Of a stretch of 64,000 nucleotides of DNA, positions 32,284-40,092 are shown piece after piece. Positions within the stretch are counted from its first letter, which is position 1. Each line of letters begins with the position of its first letter. Both the position numbers and the translations under genes were made by a program. The notes beneath the pieces were generated by a model. The model saw only the letters and a program-made list of their open reading frames with translations. It had not been told where the DNA came from and did not search any database. The stretch comes from Angelobacter sp036557225 (lineage in GTDB: Bacteria > Acidobacteriota > Terriglobia > Terriglobales > Acidobacteriaceae): positions 11,303-75,302 of the forward strand of contig DATBHX010000107.1 in assembly GCA_036557225.1 (NCBI GenBank), in the 5' to 3' direction.

Positions 32284-34914
32284 ATGCATTCCTCCCCTGC
32301 GGCTCGCGTGCGCATGATCTCGTGGGTCGTTACATTTTTATTGCCCCTAGCCGCCTGGAGCGTGGCCAGATTTACTCTGCCTTTTTTCCATCCTGGTCCG
32401 GGAGTGTTTTTTATTGCCGCCGCAGGTATAGCTGCGCTTCTTGGCGGCATGCCCACAGCCCTGGCCGGGGCCCTGCTGAACACCGCCGCGCTGAACGCAT
32501 TTGCTTATGTCTATCAGCCGGGAAATTCAATTACCAGTACCAGCAATGAGCTGTGGTCAGCCCTGCTGATAGCCGTAGCTCTGGTGATAGGCCTGGCGCG
32601 GCAACGATGGTCGGCGGCGGAGATGCTGGCCGGCCGGCTCAACAGCGATCTTGCGCGACTGCGCGATGAACTGGAATCGCAACGCAGCGACCTCAAGCGC
32701 TTTCATGATCTGAGTGTCCGTCTCTCCAGCAATCTGGAGCTGCAACGGTTGTTGAGCGATGTTCTGACGTCCATTGCCGCATTGCAGAAGACTGACCTGG
32801 GCATGCTTCTGCTGTTGCCCGAGCCTTTGAGCAAGAGCCTGCATGTGGCTGCGCATACCGGCTTTACCCAGGAGCAGATCAACCTGTTTGGGGAGTTACC
32901 CGCTTCATTCTTCTCGCCTGACCGTCGTGTGCTGATTGAAGACATCCATAAGTCGGGAACGCTTTTCCCTTTTGAAGATGTTGCCGCCGAGGTGGGCTTC
33001 CGCGCGATCTTCAGCGTACCCATCATCAACGCCCGGGGCGACGCGCTGGGCGTGGTGGTTACGTTCTTCCGCAAACCAAACTCGCCTAGCGACCGGCAGT
33101 CGCGGCTGGTTGAGTTGTATGCGCGTCAGGCCGCCAATGCCCTGGATAACGCCCGGCTTTACTACGACTCCCTGCAGACGCTGGCGGCGGAGCAACAACG
33201 GACCGCGGTGTTGCGATCGCTGGCGGAAGCCTCGGTCAAGATCAATTCGGCGCTGGCGCTGGATTCGCTGCTGCAGGCCATCACCGATCAGGCACGAAAC
33301 ATCATCGGCGCGCGACAGGCGCTGGCTACGCTGCTGCCGAAGGGCGAGTTGAACCACAGCATCACCTGCGTCTCCGTAGCGGAAGGCCAGACGGCCATTG
33401 AGTTCGCAAAAGAAAGCTCTGAGATGTTCATGCTGGCCTGCAATCTGAACAAACCGGTACGGCTGAACGCCGGCACCCGCACGAACACCTGGGGGCCAGT
33501 ACGGCGGGCAACGGATGCCGCGCGCTACGGCTGGCTGGCAGCACCGCTGCTCACCCGCGACGGACGCAATCTTGGCTTGATCCAGCTCTCGCAAAAGCTG
33601 AACGGCGATTTTTCTCCCGATGACGAAGCCATTCTTGTCCAGCTCACACACATGGCTTCGGTGGCCATTGATAATGTGCGTCTCTATCGCGAAGCCCAGG
33701 AGCAGATCGCTGAAACCAAACGCGCGCACGAGATGCTGGAACGCGGCAAAGAAAGCATGCAGCTGGCGCAGGAATATGTAGGCATCGGTATATGGGAGTG
33801 GGACCTGCAGACCGGCGCGCTGGTATGGTCCGACGAGATTCGCCGGCTGCACGGCATTGAAGTAGAAAAATTCGATGGCCGCTATGAAAGCTGGATGGAG
33901 AGCATTTTTGCGGAGGACCGCCAACAGGTGCACAAGTCCATTACTGACGCGCTAGCCAGCAACGGCGAATATGAAGTGCAGTATCGAGTCGTGTTTGCCG
34001 ATAAAAGCGTGCACTGGCTGGAGGCGCGCGGCCGGACGATTTTGATCGGTGACGCGCCGGTGCGCATGCTGGGCGTAGCCATGGATGTGACCTCGCGCAA
34101 GGCGGCGGAGCAAACCCTGCGGCAGTCAGAAAAACTGGCTGCAACCGGACGTCTGGCTGCCAGCATCGCGCATGAGATCAACAATCCGCTGGCCTCAGTG
34201 ATGAACGCGTTGTATATCCTGCGTACCAGCGCGAAGGTGCCCGAGTCCGCGCTGGTCTTTGTCAGGACCGCGGAAGAAGAGCTGGCGCGCGTCGTGCACA
34301 TCACCAAGCAGACACTGGGCTTCTATCGCGAGATCTCTTCGCCGGTGATGAGCTCGATCCCGCAGCTCTTTGAAGAGGTGCTGACGGCCTATGACTCCAG
34401 GCTGGAGCAGGGCCGGATCAGCGTGCACAAGGAGTTTGCCGACGTCGGCCAGCTGGCGGCGTTTCCCAGCGAGCTGCGCCAGGTTTTTTCCAACCTGGTG
34501 CTGAATGCGATTGAAGCCAGCTCGCCCTCCAGCAGCATCTTTATCCGCGTCCGGCAGGCCCACAACCGAGATACCCTGGCCGGCATTCGCATCACGGTGG
34601 CCGACAACGGCTGCGGCATCGCGAAAGAGAACATGTCGCGGATCTTTGAGCCGTTTTTCACTACCAAGGAATCCAAGGGCACAGGTCTGGGACTGTGGGT
34701 GAGCCAGGGAATCGTACAGAAACATCAGGGCAAACTGCGGGTGCGCAGCCGTACCGACGAGGTGCATCACGGCACCTGCTGTACCGTATTTCTTCCTTTT
34801 GCGGAATCGGAGATGTCGCCCCCGATCGAACCTTCGCCCGCGCCTGAGCAGCCGGTACATGACGAGGTGTTGCGCGCCGCCTCCGGCTCGGGTGATGACC
34901 GTTCCGCGGCGTAA
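32284..34914 (+). CDS. Multi-domain sensor histidine kinase (DUF4118-GAF-GAF-PAS)
   Basis: Membrane-linked kinase of 876 residues. Order: a four-helix KdpD-like membrane region (about 10-105) with its PGVFFIAAAGIAALLGGMP core, a coiled coil, GAF domain 1 (about 145-295), GAF domain 2 (about 310-470), a PAS/PAC domain (about 490-605), then HisKA with H630 in SIAHEINNPLASVM. A HATPase_c domain follows, with FSNLVLNAIEAS, DNGCGIAKENMSRIFEPFFTTK and GTGLGLW. All ATP-binding boxes look intact. There is no receiver at the C-terminus, and no response regulator gene lies next to it, so the partner must be elsewhere. The signal is unknown; GAF and PAS suggest small-molecule or redox sensing. Confidence 0.92.
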   Translation: MHSSPAARVRMISWVVTFLLPLAAWSVARFTLPFFHPGPGVFFIAAAGIAALLGGMPTALAGALLNTAALNAFAYVYQPGNSITSTSNELWSALLIAVALVIGLARQRWSAAEMLAGRLNSDLARLRDELESQRSDLKRFHDLSVRLSSNLELQRLLSDVLTSIAALQKTDLGMLLLLPEPLSKSLHVAAHTGFTQEQINLFGELPASFFSPDRRVLIEDIHKSGTLFPFEDVAAEVGFRAIFSVPIINARGDALGVVVTFFRKPNSPSDRQSRLVELYARQAANALDNARLYYDSLQTLAAEQQRTAVLRSLAEASVKINSALALDSLLQAITDQARNIIGARQALATLLPKGELNHSITCVSVAEGQTAIEFAKESSEMFMLACNLNKPVRLNAGTRTNTWGPVRRATDAARYGWLAAPLLTRDGRNLGLIQLSQKLNGDFSPDDEAILVQLTHMASVAIDNVRLYREAQEQIAETKRAHEMLERGKESMQLAQEYVGIGIWEWDLQTGALVWSDEIRRLHGIEVEKFDGRYESWMESIFAEDRQQVHKSITDALASNGEYEVQYRVVFADKSVHWLEARGRTILIGDAPVRMLGVAMDVTSRKAAEQTLRQSEKLAATGRLAASIAHEINNPLASVMNALYILRTSAKVPESALVFVRTAEEELARVVHITKQTLGFYREISSPVMSSIPQLFEEVLTAYDSRLEQGRISVHKEFADVGQLAAFPSELRQVFSNLVLNAIEASSPSSSIFIRVRQAHNRDTLAGIRITVADNGCGIAKENMSRIFEPFFTTKESKGTGLGLWVSQGIVQKHQGKLRVRSRTDEVHHGTCCTVFLPFAESEMSPPIEPSPAPEQPVHDEVLRAASGSGDDRSAA

Positions 34915-34952
34915 TACAGTCCGCAAGCGCCGGCATTTCTGCAATGCAGAAA

Positions 34953-34996
34953 AGCCAGAAGCAAGGCGAGGCGCGGTCACGCCCTGCATTCTGGCT
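34953..34996 (-). terminator. Terminator of the 41-residue small gene
   Basis: Minus strand AGCCAGAA pairs with TTCTGGCT, with a nested GGCG/CGCC pair in the 28-nt loop; TTTCTG follows. It lies 17 bp after the small gene's stop and faces the kinase stop from the other side. Confidence 0.55.
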
Positions 34997-35012
34997 TAGC
35001 GTCTTGCCATGG

Positions 35013-35138
35013 TTAAGCCGATTTCTTCACGGCGGCGCCTTTCCAGGCAAGGACCTTTCCTCTTGCCTGTGACGGGGTCAATGCACTTGGCGCTTTTTTG
35101 AAATTCGCCGGGATGTAAAACTCAATCAGCTTACCCAT
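35013..35138 (-). CDS. Small basic protein of 41 residues
   Basis: Short gene with AGAGGA 6 nt before the ATG at 35138 and TAA at 35013. The product begins MGKLIEFYIPANFKK, is rich in Lys, Ala and Pro, and contains QARGKVLAW near the middle. I recall similar short proteins beginning with LIEFYIP in Acidobacteriota; that is memory rather than a search. A hairpin terminator follows it. It lies 85 bp after the permease stop on the same strand, so it could share that transcript. Function unknown; a basic, unanchored peptide could bind nucleic acid or a membrane protein. Confidence 0.6.
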   Translation of the reverse strand: MGKLIEFYIPANFKKAPSALTPSQARGKVLAWKGAAVKKSA

Positions 35139-35223
35139 GGCTTTCCTCTCTGCCACCAAGGCTAGCAATCGATTCCCGGGAAGTTGATTAAAGCGGTATT
35201 AGAGACTCTTAGAGTTTTCCTTC

Positions 35224-37941
35224 CTATTCATAGCGCAGCGCGACCATCGGATCCACCTTGGTGGCGCGGCGTGCGGGTATAAAGCAGGCCAAGAGAGCCA
35301 CCAAGGCCAGCAACGCGATGATGGCCGCGAAAGTGGCGGGATCGGTTGCGCTGACGCCGAAAAGCAGGTTGGCCAAAACACGTTTGAGCGCGAAAGCCAG
35401 TATCAGCCCGAGAGCCAGGCCAATCCCGAGGCCGACAGCGGCCAGGCGCAGGCCTTGGGAGATCACCATGCCCAGGACAGCAGGCCGCGAAGCGCCCAGG
35501 GCCATGCGAATGCCGATCTCGCCGGAGCGCTGCGTGACCGTGTAGGACATCACGCCATAGATGCCTATGGCGGCCAGCACCAGGGCCAGCAATCCGAATG
35601 AGCCCAGCAGAATTGCTTCCAGCCGAGGCTGCGCGGCGGACTCGGAGACCACTTCATCCATGGTCAAGATACGGGCCATGGGCAGGCTATTATCGAACTG
35701 CGCTAATTGACTGCGAATGGTATCTACCAGCGTTTTGGGATCGCCATCCGCGCGTACGGTAATAAATGGGCCCATAGAGTAATCGTGCTGCTGCACCGAA
35801 GCGTAGACAGTTGGCAGCGGAGCGCCGTTGAGGCTGCCGTAATGCACGTCAGCCACAACGCCAACCACGGAAAAATGCTGGACGTGAAAGCCCGGAGGAA
35901 ACTGATCCTTTGGGATCAGGTTTTCAGGAGGGTTCAGAAGCACGATCTTACCGATTGGGTCCTGTCCCGGCCAGAAGCGCCGGGCCAAGGTTTCATTGAC
36001 GACAACCGAGTAGGGGCTGTTGGGCAGGTCATGCTCGTTCAGGAACCGCCCTTTGAGCAGGGGTATTCCCATCGCGCTAAAATAATGGCCGGCGACAGCG
36101 CGGTATTGTATGTCGGCGATCTGGTTCGTCGATGTGGGCAGCGGACGATCAAGAGGAACAAAGTATTTGCCCCAGGTTTCCCCCTGCAAAGGAAGGCTGG
36201 AGACGGCGCCTGCCGCCTTGACGCGTGGAAGTTGCTCAATCCGCGTCAAAAACTCCTGGAAGAAAGCCACAACGCGGGGCGGCGCGCCGATCCTCCCCGG
36301 CCCCTGGTCTGGATCGTACACATCCGGCAAGGGGACAACAAAGCTAAGCACGTGGTCGGCGTTGAAACCACGATCGGCATGGAGCAGGTGCGAAAAGCTT
36401 TTGAGAGCCAGTCCTGCACAGACCAGCAACACCAGCGCCAGCGCAACCTCAGTCACCACTAAGCCCTTGCGTAGGCCGCTCTTGCTGCTGGAATCGGAGG
36501 TTCGTCCGCCCTCTTTCAATGTGTCGTTCAACCCCTGGACGTGCGCATTCTGCACTGCCGGGAGCAGCCCGAAAAAAACACCGGTCAAAACCGAGATCAA
36601 AAACGTAAATAGCAGTACCCAGCCATCAAGCTGGATCTGCTGCATACGCGGCAAAATGTTTCTGGCCAACGGCAGGAGCTGCAAGCTGATATAGGCGAGC
36701 CCCAAACCGCAGGCTCCGCCGATCAAAGAAAGCAGAACGCTCTCGGTAAGGAATTGCTGGAATAGCCTTTTTCTGCCGGCGCCTAAAGCGGCGCGAATAG
36801 CAATCTCCTTTTGCCGGCTGGTGGAACGAGCCAGGGCCAGGTTGGCCACGTTGACGCAGGCGATCAGCAGCACAAAGCCGACCGCGCCCAGCAGGACCAT
36901 CAGCGCCAGGCGAACGTCGCCCACCCAGATCTCGCTCATCGACTGAACATCAGCTCCGATGCCCTTGTTTTCTGGAAATTGTTGCGCGATGGAAAGCATG
37001 ATGGCGTCCAGATCCGCGCGGGCCTGCGGTTGCGATGTCCCGGGCTTGAGTCTTCCCACCATGGTCAGAAAATAGTTGTTGTGGGAGTCAGCATTATCCT
37101 TGGGCTTCCAGGCCATCGGCAGCCAGAAGACAGCCGGCGTCGGAGTATAGAAACTGGCCGGCATCACGCCGACTACGTTGTAGCTTTCGCCATTCAGATT
37201 GAGGGTCTTGCCATTGATGTTCTGGTCACCGTTCAGATGACTGCGCCAGAACCCTTCGCTCAGAACCACAACACGATGCTCGCCCCATTTTTCTTCCTGA
37301 GGCAGGAACGCCCGTCCGATCATTGGCTTCACCCCAAGGGTGGTGAAGTATTCTGACGAAACAATTTCGCCTCTCAGTCTTTCCGGCTGTTGCCCCGTCG
37401 CCAGATTGAAGGACGCGGTATATAGCGCTGAGAGATTCACCAGGGTGCGATTGCGCTCACGCAACGTCCTGAAGTCCGGTGGAGAGGTAACGGAATCCGG
37501 CAAGCCGCGCTCAGGAGCGTGGCTGAAGACATACACCAGGCGGCTGGGATCTTCATAAGGCAGTGGCCGCAACAGGACACCATTCACTACGCTGAAGATG
37601 GCCGCATTGGCTCCAATCCCAAGTGAGAGGGTGATGATCGCAACCACGGCAAAGGCAGGCGACTTACGCAATACGCGCACGGCATAACGGAGGTCCTGCA
37701 TCAGGACTTCCAGGAATGGCAGACCAGCCTGATCACGATATTCTTCCTGAATGCGGGAGCGGCTCCCCAGAGCCAGGGACGCCTGGCGGCGCGCTTCCTC
37801 GGCGGGCACACCGCGCCGGATGTTCTCTTCAGCAAGCATATCCGCGTGGGCGCGCAGCTCTTCTCGCAACTCACGGTCAGACTTGGGGGGATGAAAGGAT
37901 CCTCTAAGCCGCGAAGCAAATGAACGTAGCCATGCCAGCAT
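35224..37941 (-). CDS. MacB-type duplicated ABC permease (acidobacterial ADOP family)
   Basis: The ATG at 37941, with AGGAGG 6 nt upstream, gives 905 residues. After about 70 residues resembling the ADOP N-terminal helical domain (LREELRAHADMLAEENIRRGVPAEEARR) there are two FtsX/MacB permease halves. Each has one membrane helix, a periplasmic MacB-like core domain and three closing helices. The first begins AFAVVAIITLSLGIGANAAIFS; the second ends in GEIGIRMALGASRPAVLGMV and ARRATKVDPMVALRYE. No ATPase gene is adjacent. ADOP permeases are typically orphaned in this way. It is preceded by the PadR gene, and a palindrome matching two others at padR lies 27 bp before its start. Confidence 0.92.
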   Translation of the reverse strand: MLAWLRSFASRLRGSFHPPKSDRELREELRAHADMLAEENIRRGVPAEEARRQASLALGSRSRIQEEYRDQAGLPFLEVLMQDLRYAVRVLRKSPAFAVVAIITLSLGIGANAAIFSVVNGVLLRPLPYEDPSRLVYVFSHAPERGLPDSVTSPPDFRTLRERNRTLVNLSALYTASFNLATGQQPERLRGEIVSSEYFTTLGVKPMIGRAFLPQEEKWGEHRVVVLSEGFWRSHLNGDQNINGKTLNLNGESYNVVGVMPASFYTPTPAVFWLPMAWKPKDNADSHNNYFLTMVGRLKPGTSQPQARADLDAIMLSIAQQFPENKGIGADVQSMSEIWVGDVRLALMVLLGAVGFVLLIACVNVANLALARSTSRQKEIAIRAALGAGRKRLFQQFLTESVLLSLIGGACGLGLAYISLQLLPLARNILPRMQQIQLDGWVLLFTFLISVLTGVFFGLLPAVQNAHVQGLNDTLKEGGRTSDSSSKSGLRKGLVVTEVALALVLLVCAGLALKSFSHLLHADRGFNADHVLSFVVPLPDVYDPDQGPGRIGAPPRVVAFFQEFLTRIEQLPRVKAAGAVSSLPLQGETWGKYFVPLDRPLPTSTNQIADIQYRAVAGHYFSAMGIPLLKGRFLNEHDLPNSPYSVVVNETLARRFWPGQDPIGKIVLLNPPENLIPKDQFPPGFHVQHFSVVGVVADVHYGSLNGAPLPTVYASVQQHDYSMGPFITVRADGDPKTLVDTIRSQLAQFDNSLPMARILTMDEVVSESAAQPRLEAILLGSFGLLALVLAAIGIYGVMSYTVTQRSGEIGIRMALGASRPAVLGMVISQGLRLAAVGLGIGLALGLILAFALKRVLANLLFGVSATDPATFAAIIALLALVALLACFIPARRATKVDPMVALRYE

Positions 37942-37967
37942 GAAATTCCTCCTACTTTCTCCGCTCC

Positions 37968-37982
37968 TGTTGATTACCAACA
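37968..37982. promoter_or_regulatory. Palindromic operator 1 (before the permease)
   Basis: TGTTGATTACCAACA, a 15-bp imperfect palindrome with TGTTG and CAACA half-sites, 27 bp before the permease ATG. It shares the pattern TGTTGWTTRYCAACA with two copies before padR. Probable PadR binding site (inference). Confidence 0.72.
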
Positions 37983-38063
37983 GAGGATCGACGCACGCAG
38001 AGGCGCGAGCTTCTTAAACTTCTTTGATCCGCAACTCGTGAGCGTTGCGGCTGATGTAGCAGG

Positions 38064-38405
38064 CTAGGCCTGCTGACCGCCCAAAAGACGGGCCATCACT
38101 CCTGATATCCGCTCCCAATTCCTGGTTTCGGTCGCAAGCTGGCGCCGGCCGGCGTTCGTGAGCTGGTAAAAGCGGGCTTTACGGTTGTTGTCTGAGGTCC
38201 CCCACTCTGATTTAATCCAGCCCTTCTGTTGCAGTCGCAGCAACGCCGGATAGAGTGTGCCCTGGTTGAGTTGGAGCAGGTTTTCTGAGACCTGTTCAAT
38301 GCGCCGTGCGATGCCGTAGCCGTGCAGAGGACCGAGCGCTTCCAGAGTCTTCAGCACCATCAGATCGAGCGTACCCTGCATGACATCGGTTTTGGCGTCG
38401 GCCAT
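38064..38405 (-). CDS. PadR-family transcriptional regulator
   Basis: The ATG at 38405 follows AGGAG by 9 nt and gives 113 residues; an upstream frame extension would run through the promoter. The winged-helix PadR pattern is clear: MQGTLDLMVLKTLEALGPLHGYGIARRIEQVS, then LQLNQGTLYPALLRLQQKGWIKSEWGTS, then ARFYQLTNAGRRQLATE. The family usually represses neighbouring transport genes and loses DNA contact on binding a drug-like ligand. Two palindromes lie in its promoter and a third before the permease gene, 122 bp downstream. Autoregulation and control of the permease are therefore likely. Confidence 0.92.
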   Translation of the reverse strand: MADAKTDVMQGTLDLMVLKTLEALGPLHGYGIARRIEQVSENLLQLNQGTLYPALLRLQQKGWIKSEWGTSDNNRKARFYQLTNAGRRQLATETRNWERISGVMARLLGGQQA

Positions 38406-38418
38406 GTCCCTGCACTCC

Positions 38419-38433
38419 TGTTGTTTACCAACA
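38419..38433. promoter_or_regulatory. Palindromic operator 2 (padR leader)
   Basis: TGTTGTTTACCAACA, 13 bp before the padR ATG and just downstream of the -10 element. It matches operators 1 and 3 at the half-sites TGTTG and CAACA. Confidence 0.72.
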
Positions 38434-38436
38434 CAA

Positions 38437-38464
38437 GCTATAAGATTCTGGTGTTGATTGTCAA
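38437..38464 (-). promoter_or_regulatory. padR promoter
   Basis: Minus strand TTGACA (38464-38459), 16-bp spacer, TATAGC (38442-38437). The -35 box lies inside operator 3, and operator 2 begins just after the -10. A bound repressor would cover both promoter elements. Confidence 0.65.
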
Positions 38465-38466
38465 CA
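38452..38466. promoter_or_regulatory. Palindromic operator 3 (over the padR -35 box)
   Basis: TGTTGATTGTCAACA, with perfect 6-bp arms TGTTGA and TCAACA. Its centre is 33 bp from that of operator 2, about three helical turns, so two PadR dimers would bind the same face. Confidence 0.75.
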
Positions 38467-38739
38467 GGAGGGGCCCACGCCGGGCTGGCAGGCAATGGGG
38501 CTTATGAAGCCCGCCAATAGCCACCACAAACGTGCCCCATTTTGGATCATCGGACCCGGTCTGCAAGGCTTTGCACATGCAGCGACCAGTAAGATTTTTC
38601 TAAAGCGATCGAGCGTACATTGAATGTAAAGCACTTACGTAATCAGGCATATTTGGGGCCAAGGGTAAACTATAAATTAATCAGCAATTCTGGCTTTTTA
38701 CGGTATCCTAGTACGCACTAAAGCCGTTACGTTTGTGCT

Positions 38740-39285
38740 ATGCCCATGGTAAGAACACAAGGCGCAATCAAGACTTCAGGCCGCAAACACGCAGGGTTCA
38801 GCCTGGTGGAGGTCCTGATGGTGGTGATGGTGATCCTAATCATCGCTGCTATAGCTATTCCCAGCCTGGTGCATGGCAAGATGAAAGCCAATGAAGCTTC
38901 CGCCGTAGCTTCAGTCAAGAACGTCCAGATGGCGGAAACGCTCTACGCCAATAGCTATCCCGATGTTGGATTCTCCGGCAGCTTGCCCAACCTGGGCAGC
39001 CATGGCAGCTCTTGTGACAAGCCGAGCCGCACCAACGCCTGCATCATCATGGACGATGCGCTAACCAGCGGGATCAAGAGCGGCTATATTTTTGAACTCC
39101 TCAACGACGGCAAAACGCCATCTCTTGGTTACACCGTGAATGCCACGCCGGAATCGAATGCAAGCGGACGCTGCTCCGTGAGCGGTACTGAAACCGGCGA
39201 TCTGCACTTTTCCGTGACCGCCGGCCCCGGAGGCGGCGGAGGCCGTTCCGTAGGTTCCGGCAGCGGCGGCGGCTGCGACCTCTAA
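38740..39285 (+). CDS. Type IV pilin-like protein (pseudopilin)
   Basis: Protein of 181 residues with a class III signal peptide: a basic leader ending RKHAG, then the prepilin peptidase site G/FSLVEV with Glu at +5 and a long hydrophobic helix (VVMVILIIAAIAIPSLV). The mature chain is about 160 residues, with two Cys pairs (near residues 87 and 95, and near 140) and a C-terminal Gly-rich tail (GGGGGRSVGSGSGGGC). It should be processed by a prepilin peptidase and assembled into a type IV pilus or type II-like pseudopilus. No pilus machinery genes are nearby. ATGs at 38740 and 38746 are both possible, neither with a clear ribosome binding site. Confidence 0.82.
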   Translation: MPMVRTQGAIKTSGRKHAGFSLVEVLMVVMVILIIAAIAIPSLVHGKMKANEASAVASVKNVQMAETLYANSYPDVGFSGSLPNLGSHGSSCDKPSRTNACIIMDDALTSGIKSGYIFELLNDGKTPSLGYTVNATPESNASGRCSVSGTETGDLHFSVTAGPGGGGGRSVGSGSGGGCDL

Positions 39286-39335
39286 ACCCAAAGGTCATCT
39301 CACTTTTTCATTCGCCCGCGTCATTCACCCCGGAG

Positions 39336-39881
39336 TTACTCCGCTTTTACGAGCACTGAAATGCGCGTGTTCTCCCAATCCAGGTTCAGGTCAGCGGAGC
39401 TCTCGCTCTTTTTGTCGAAGGAAATCGTGAACTGTTCCACGGTCTGCGGGAGCGCGGCCTTCTTCATGTCGATGCGCGCCAGGTCCTGGCTTTCGTCGTA
39501 TTTCGTGCCCCACTGACCGGTCTGTTTGTTGACGATCAGCTTCCACGTGCCTTCCGAAGGCAGAGTCCACAGCGTGTACTTCCCTGCCGGGACCTTTGTT
39601 CCGCCGATGTTCAAATCAACTTCCGTAGTAAGCGTGGTGGCTTCATTCGCGCCGGTCCGCCAGACTTTTCCGTAAGGAGCCAGTTCCTGTCCCACTTTGC
39701 GGCCTTTGAGAGAGGGTCGGCTGTAGTCGATGGTGATTTTCTTCCCCTTGAGCGTGACCTCTGCTGTGGCAGGAGGGCTGGGGCGCTTGCTCTTGTCTTC
39801 CGGCGTCTGTTGGGCAAAAGCCATGACTGCCGTACTGAGTACGAGAAATGAGACTCCAACTGCTAAATGCTTTGGCCGCAT
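39336..39881 (-). CDS. Secreted DUF2911 protein
   Basis: The ATG at 39881, preceded by AAGGAAAAC, gives 181 residues; the longer upstream frame has no domain content. A signal peptide covers about 1-23 (ending AFAQ). The mature part has the DUF2911 pattern: ITIDYSRPSLKGRKV, LAPYGKVWRTGANEATTLTT, VPAGKYTLWTLPS and GTWKLIVNKQTGQWGTKY. The function of the family is unknown; its members are secreted beta-sandwich proteins common in Acidobacteriota and Bacteroidota. The gene converges with the pilin gene 50 bp away. Confidence 0.88.
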   Translation of the reverse strand: MRPKHLAVGVSFLVLSTAVMAFAQQTPEDKSKRPSPPATAEVTLKGKKITIDYSRPSLKGRKVGQELAPYGKVWRTGANEATTLTTEVDLNIGGTKVPAGKYTLWTLPSEGTWKLIVNKQTGQWGTKYDESQDLARIDMKKAALPQTVEQFTISFDKKSESSADLNLDWENTRISVLVKAE

Positions 39882-40092
39882 GTTTTCCTTTTCCTTTCGC
39901 GACCTCCAAGGTATCATCGGCCCGGCAGCCGCGTAAATGTCTGGGGCGAGCGGGCGCGTCTGGTCCAGCGGATTTATTGGGGTCACCAAAGTGCAAGGAA
40001 GAGCGTAGTACCAGGTACTCCTTTTCTTAAAGCCCGATGTCACATAAAGTTATACCGAACTGATCCAAAGAAAAACTGACGTGAGGCATTCC

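Noticed and set aside
32905..33933. 342-codon minus-strand frame over the histidine kinase
   Set aside because: Overlaps the GAF and PAS coding sequence; no recognisable protein pattern.
38496..38739. c-di-GMP riboswitch before the pseudopilin gene
   Set aside because: Looked for because pilin genes often carry one; the conserved GEMM core sequence and stems are not present.
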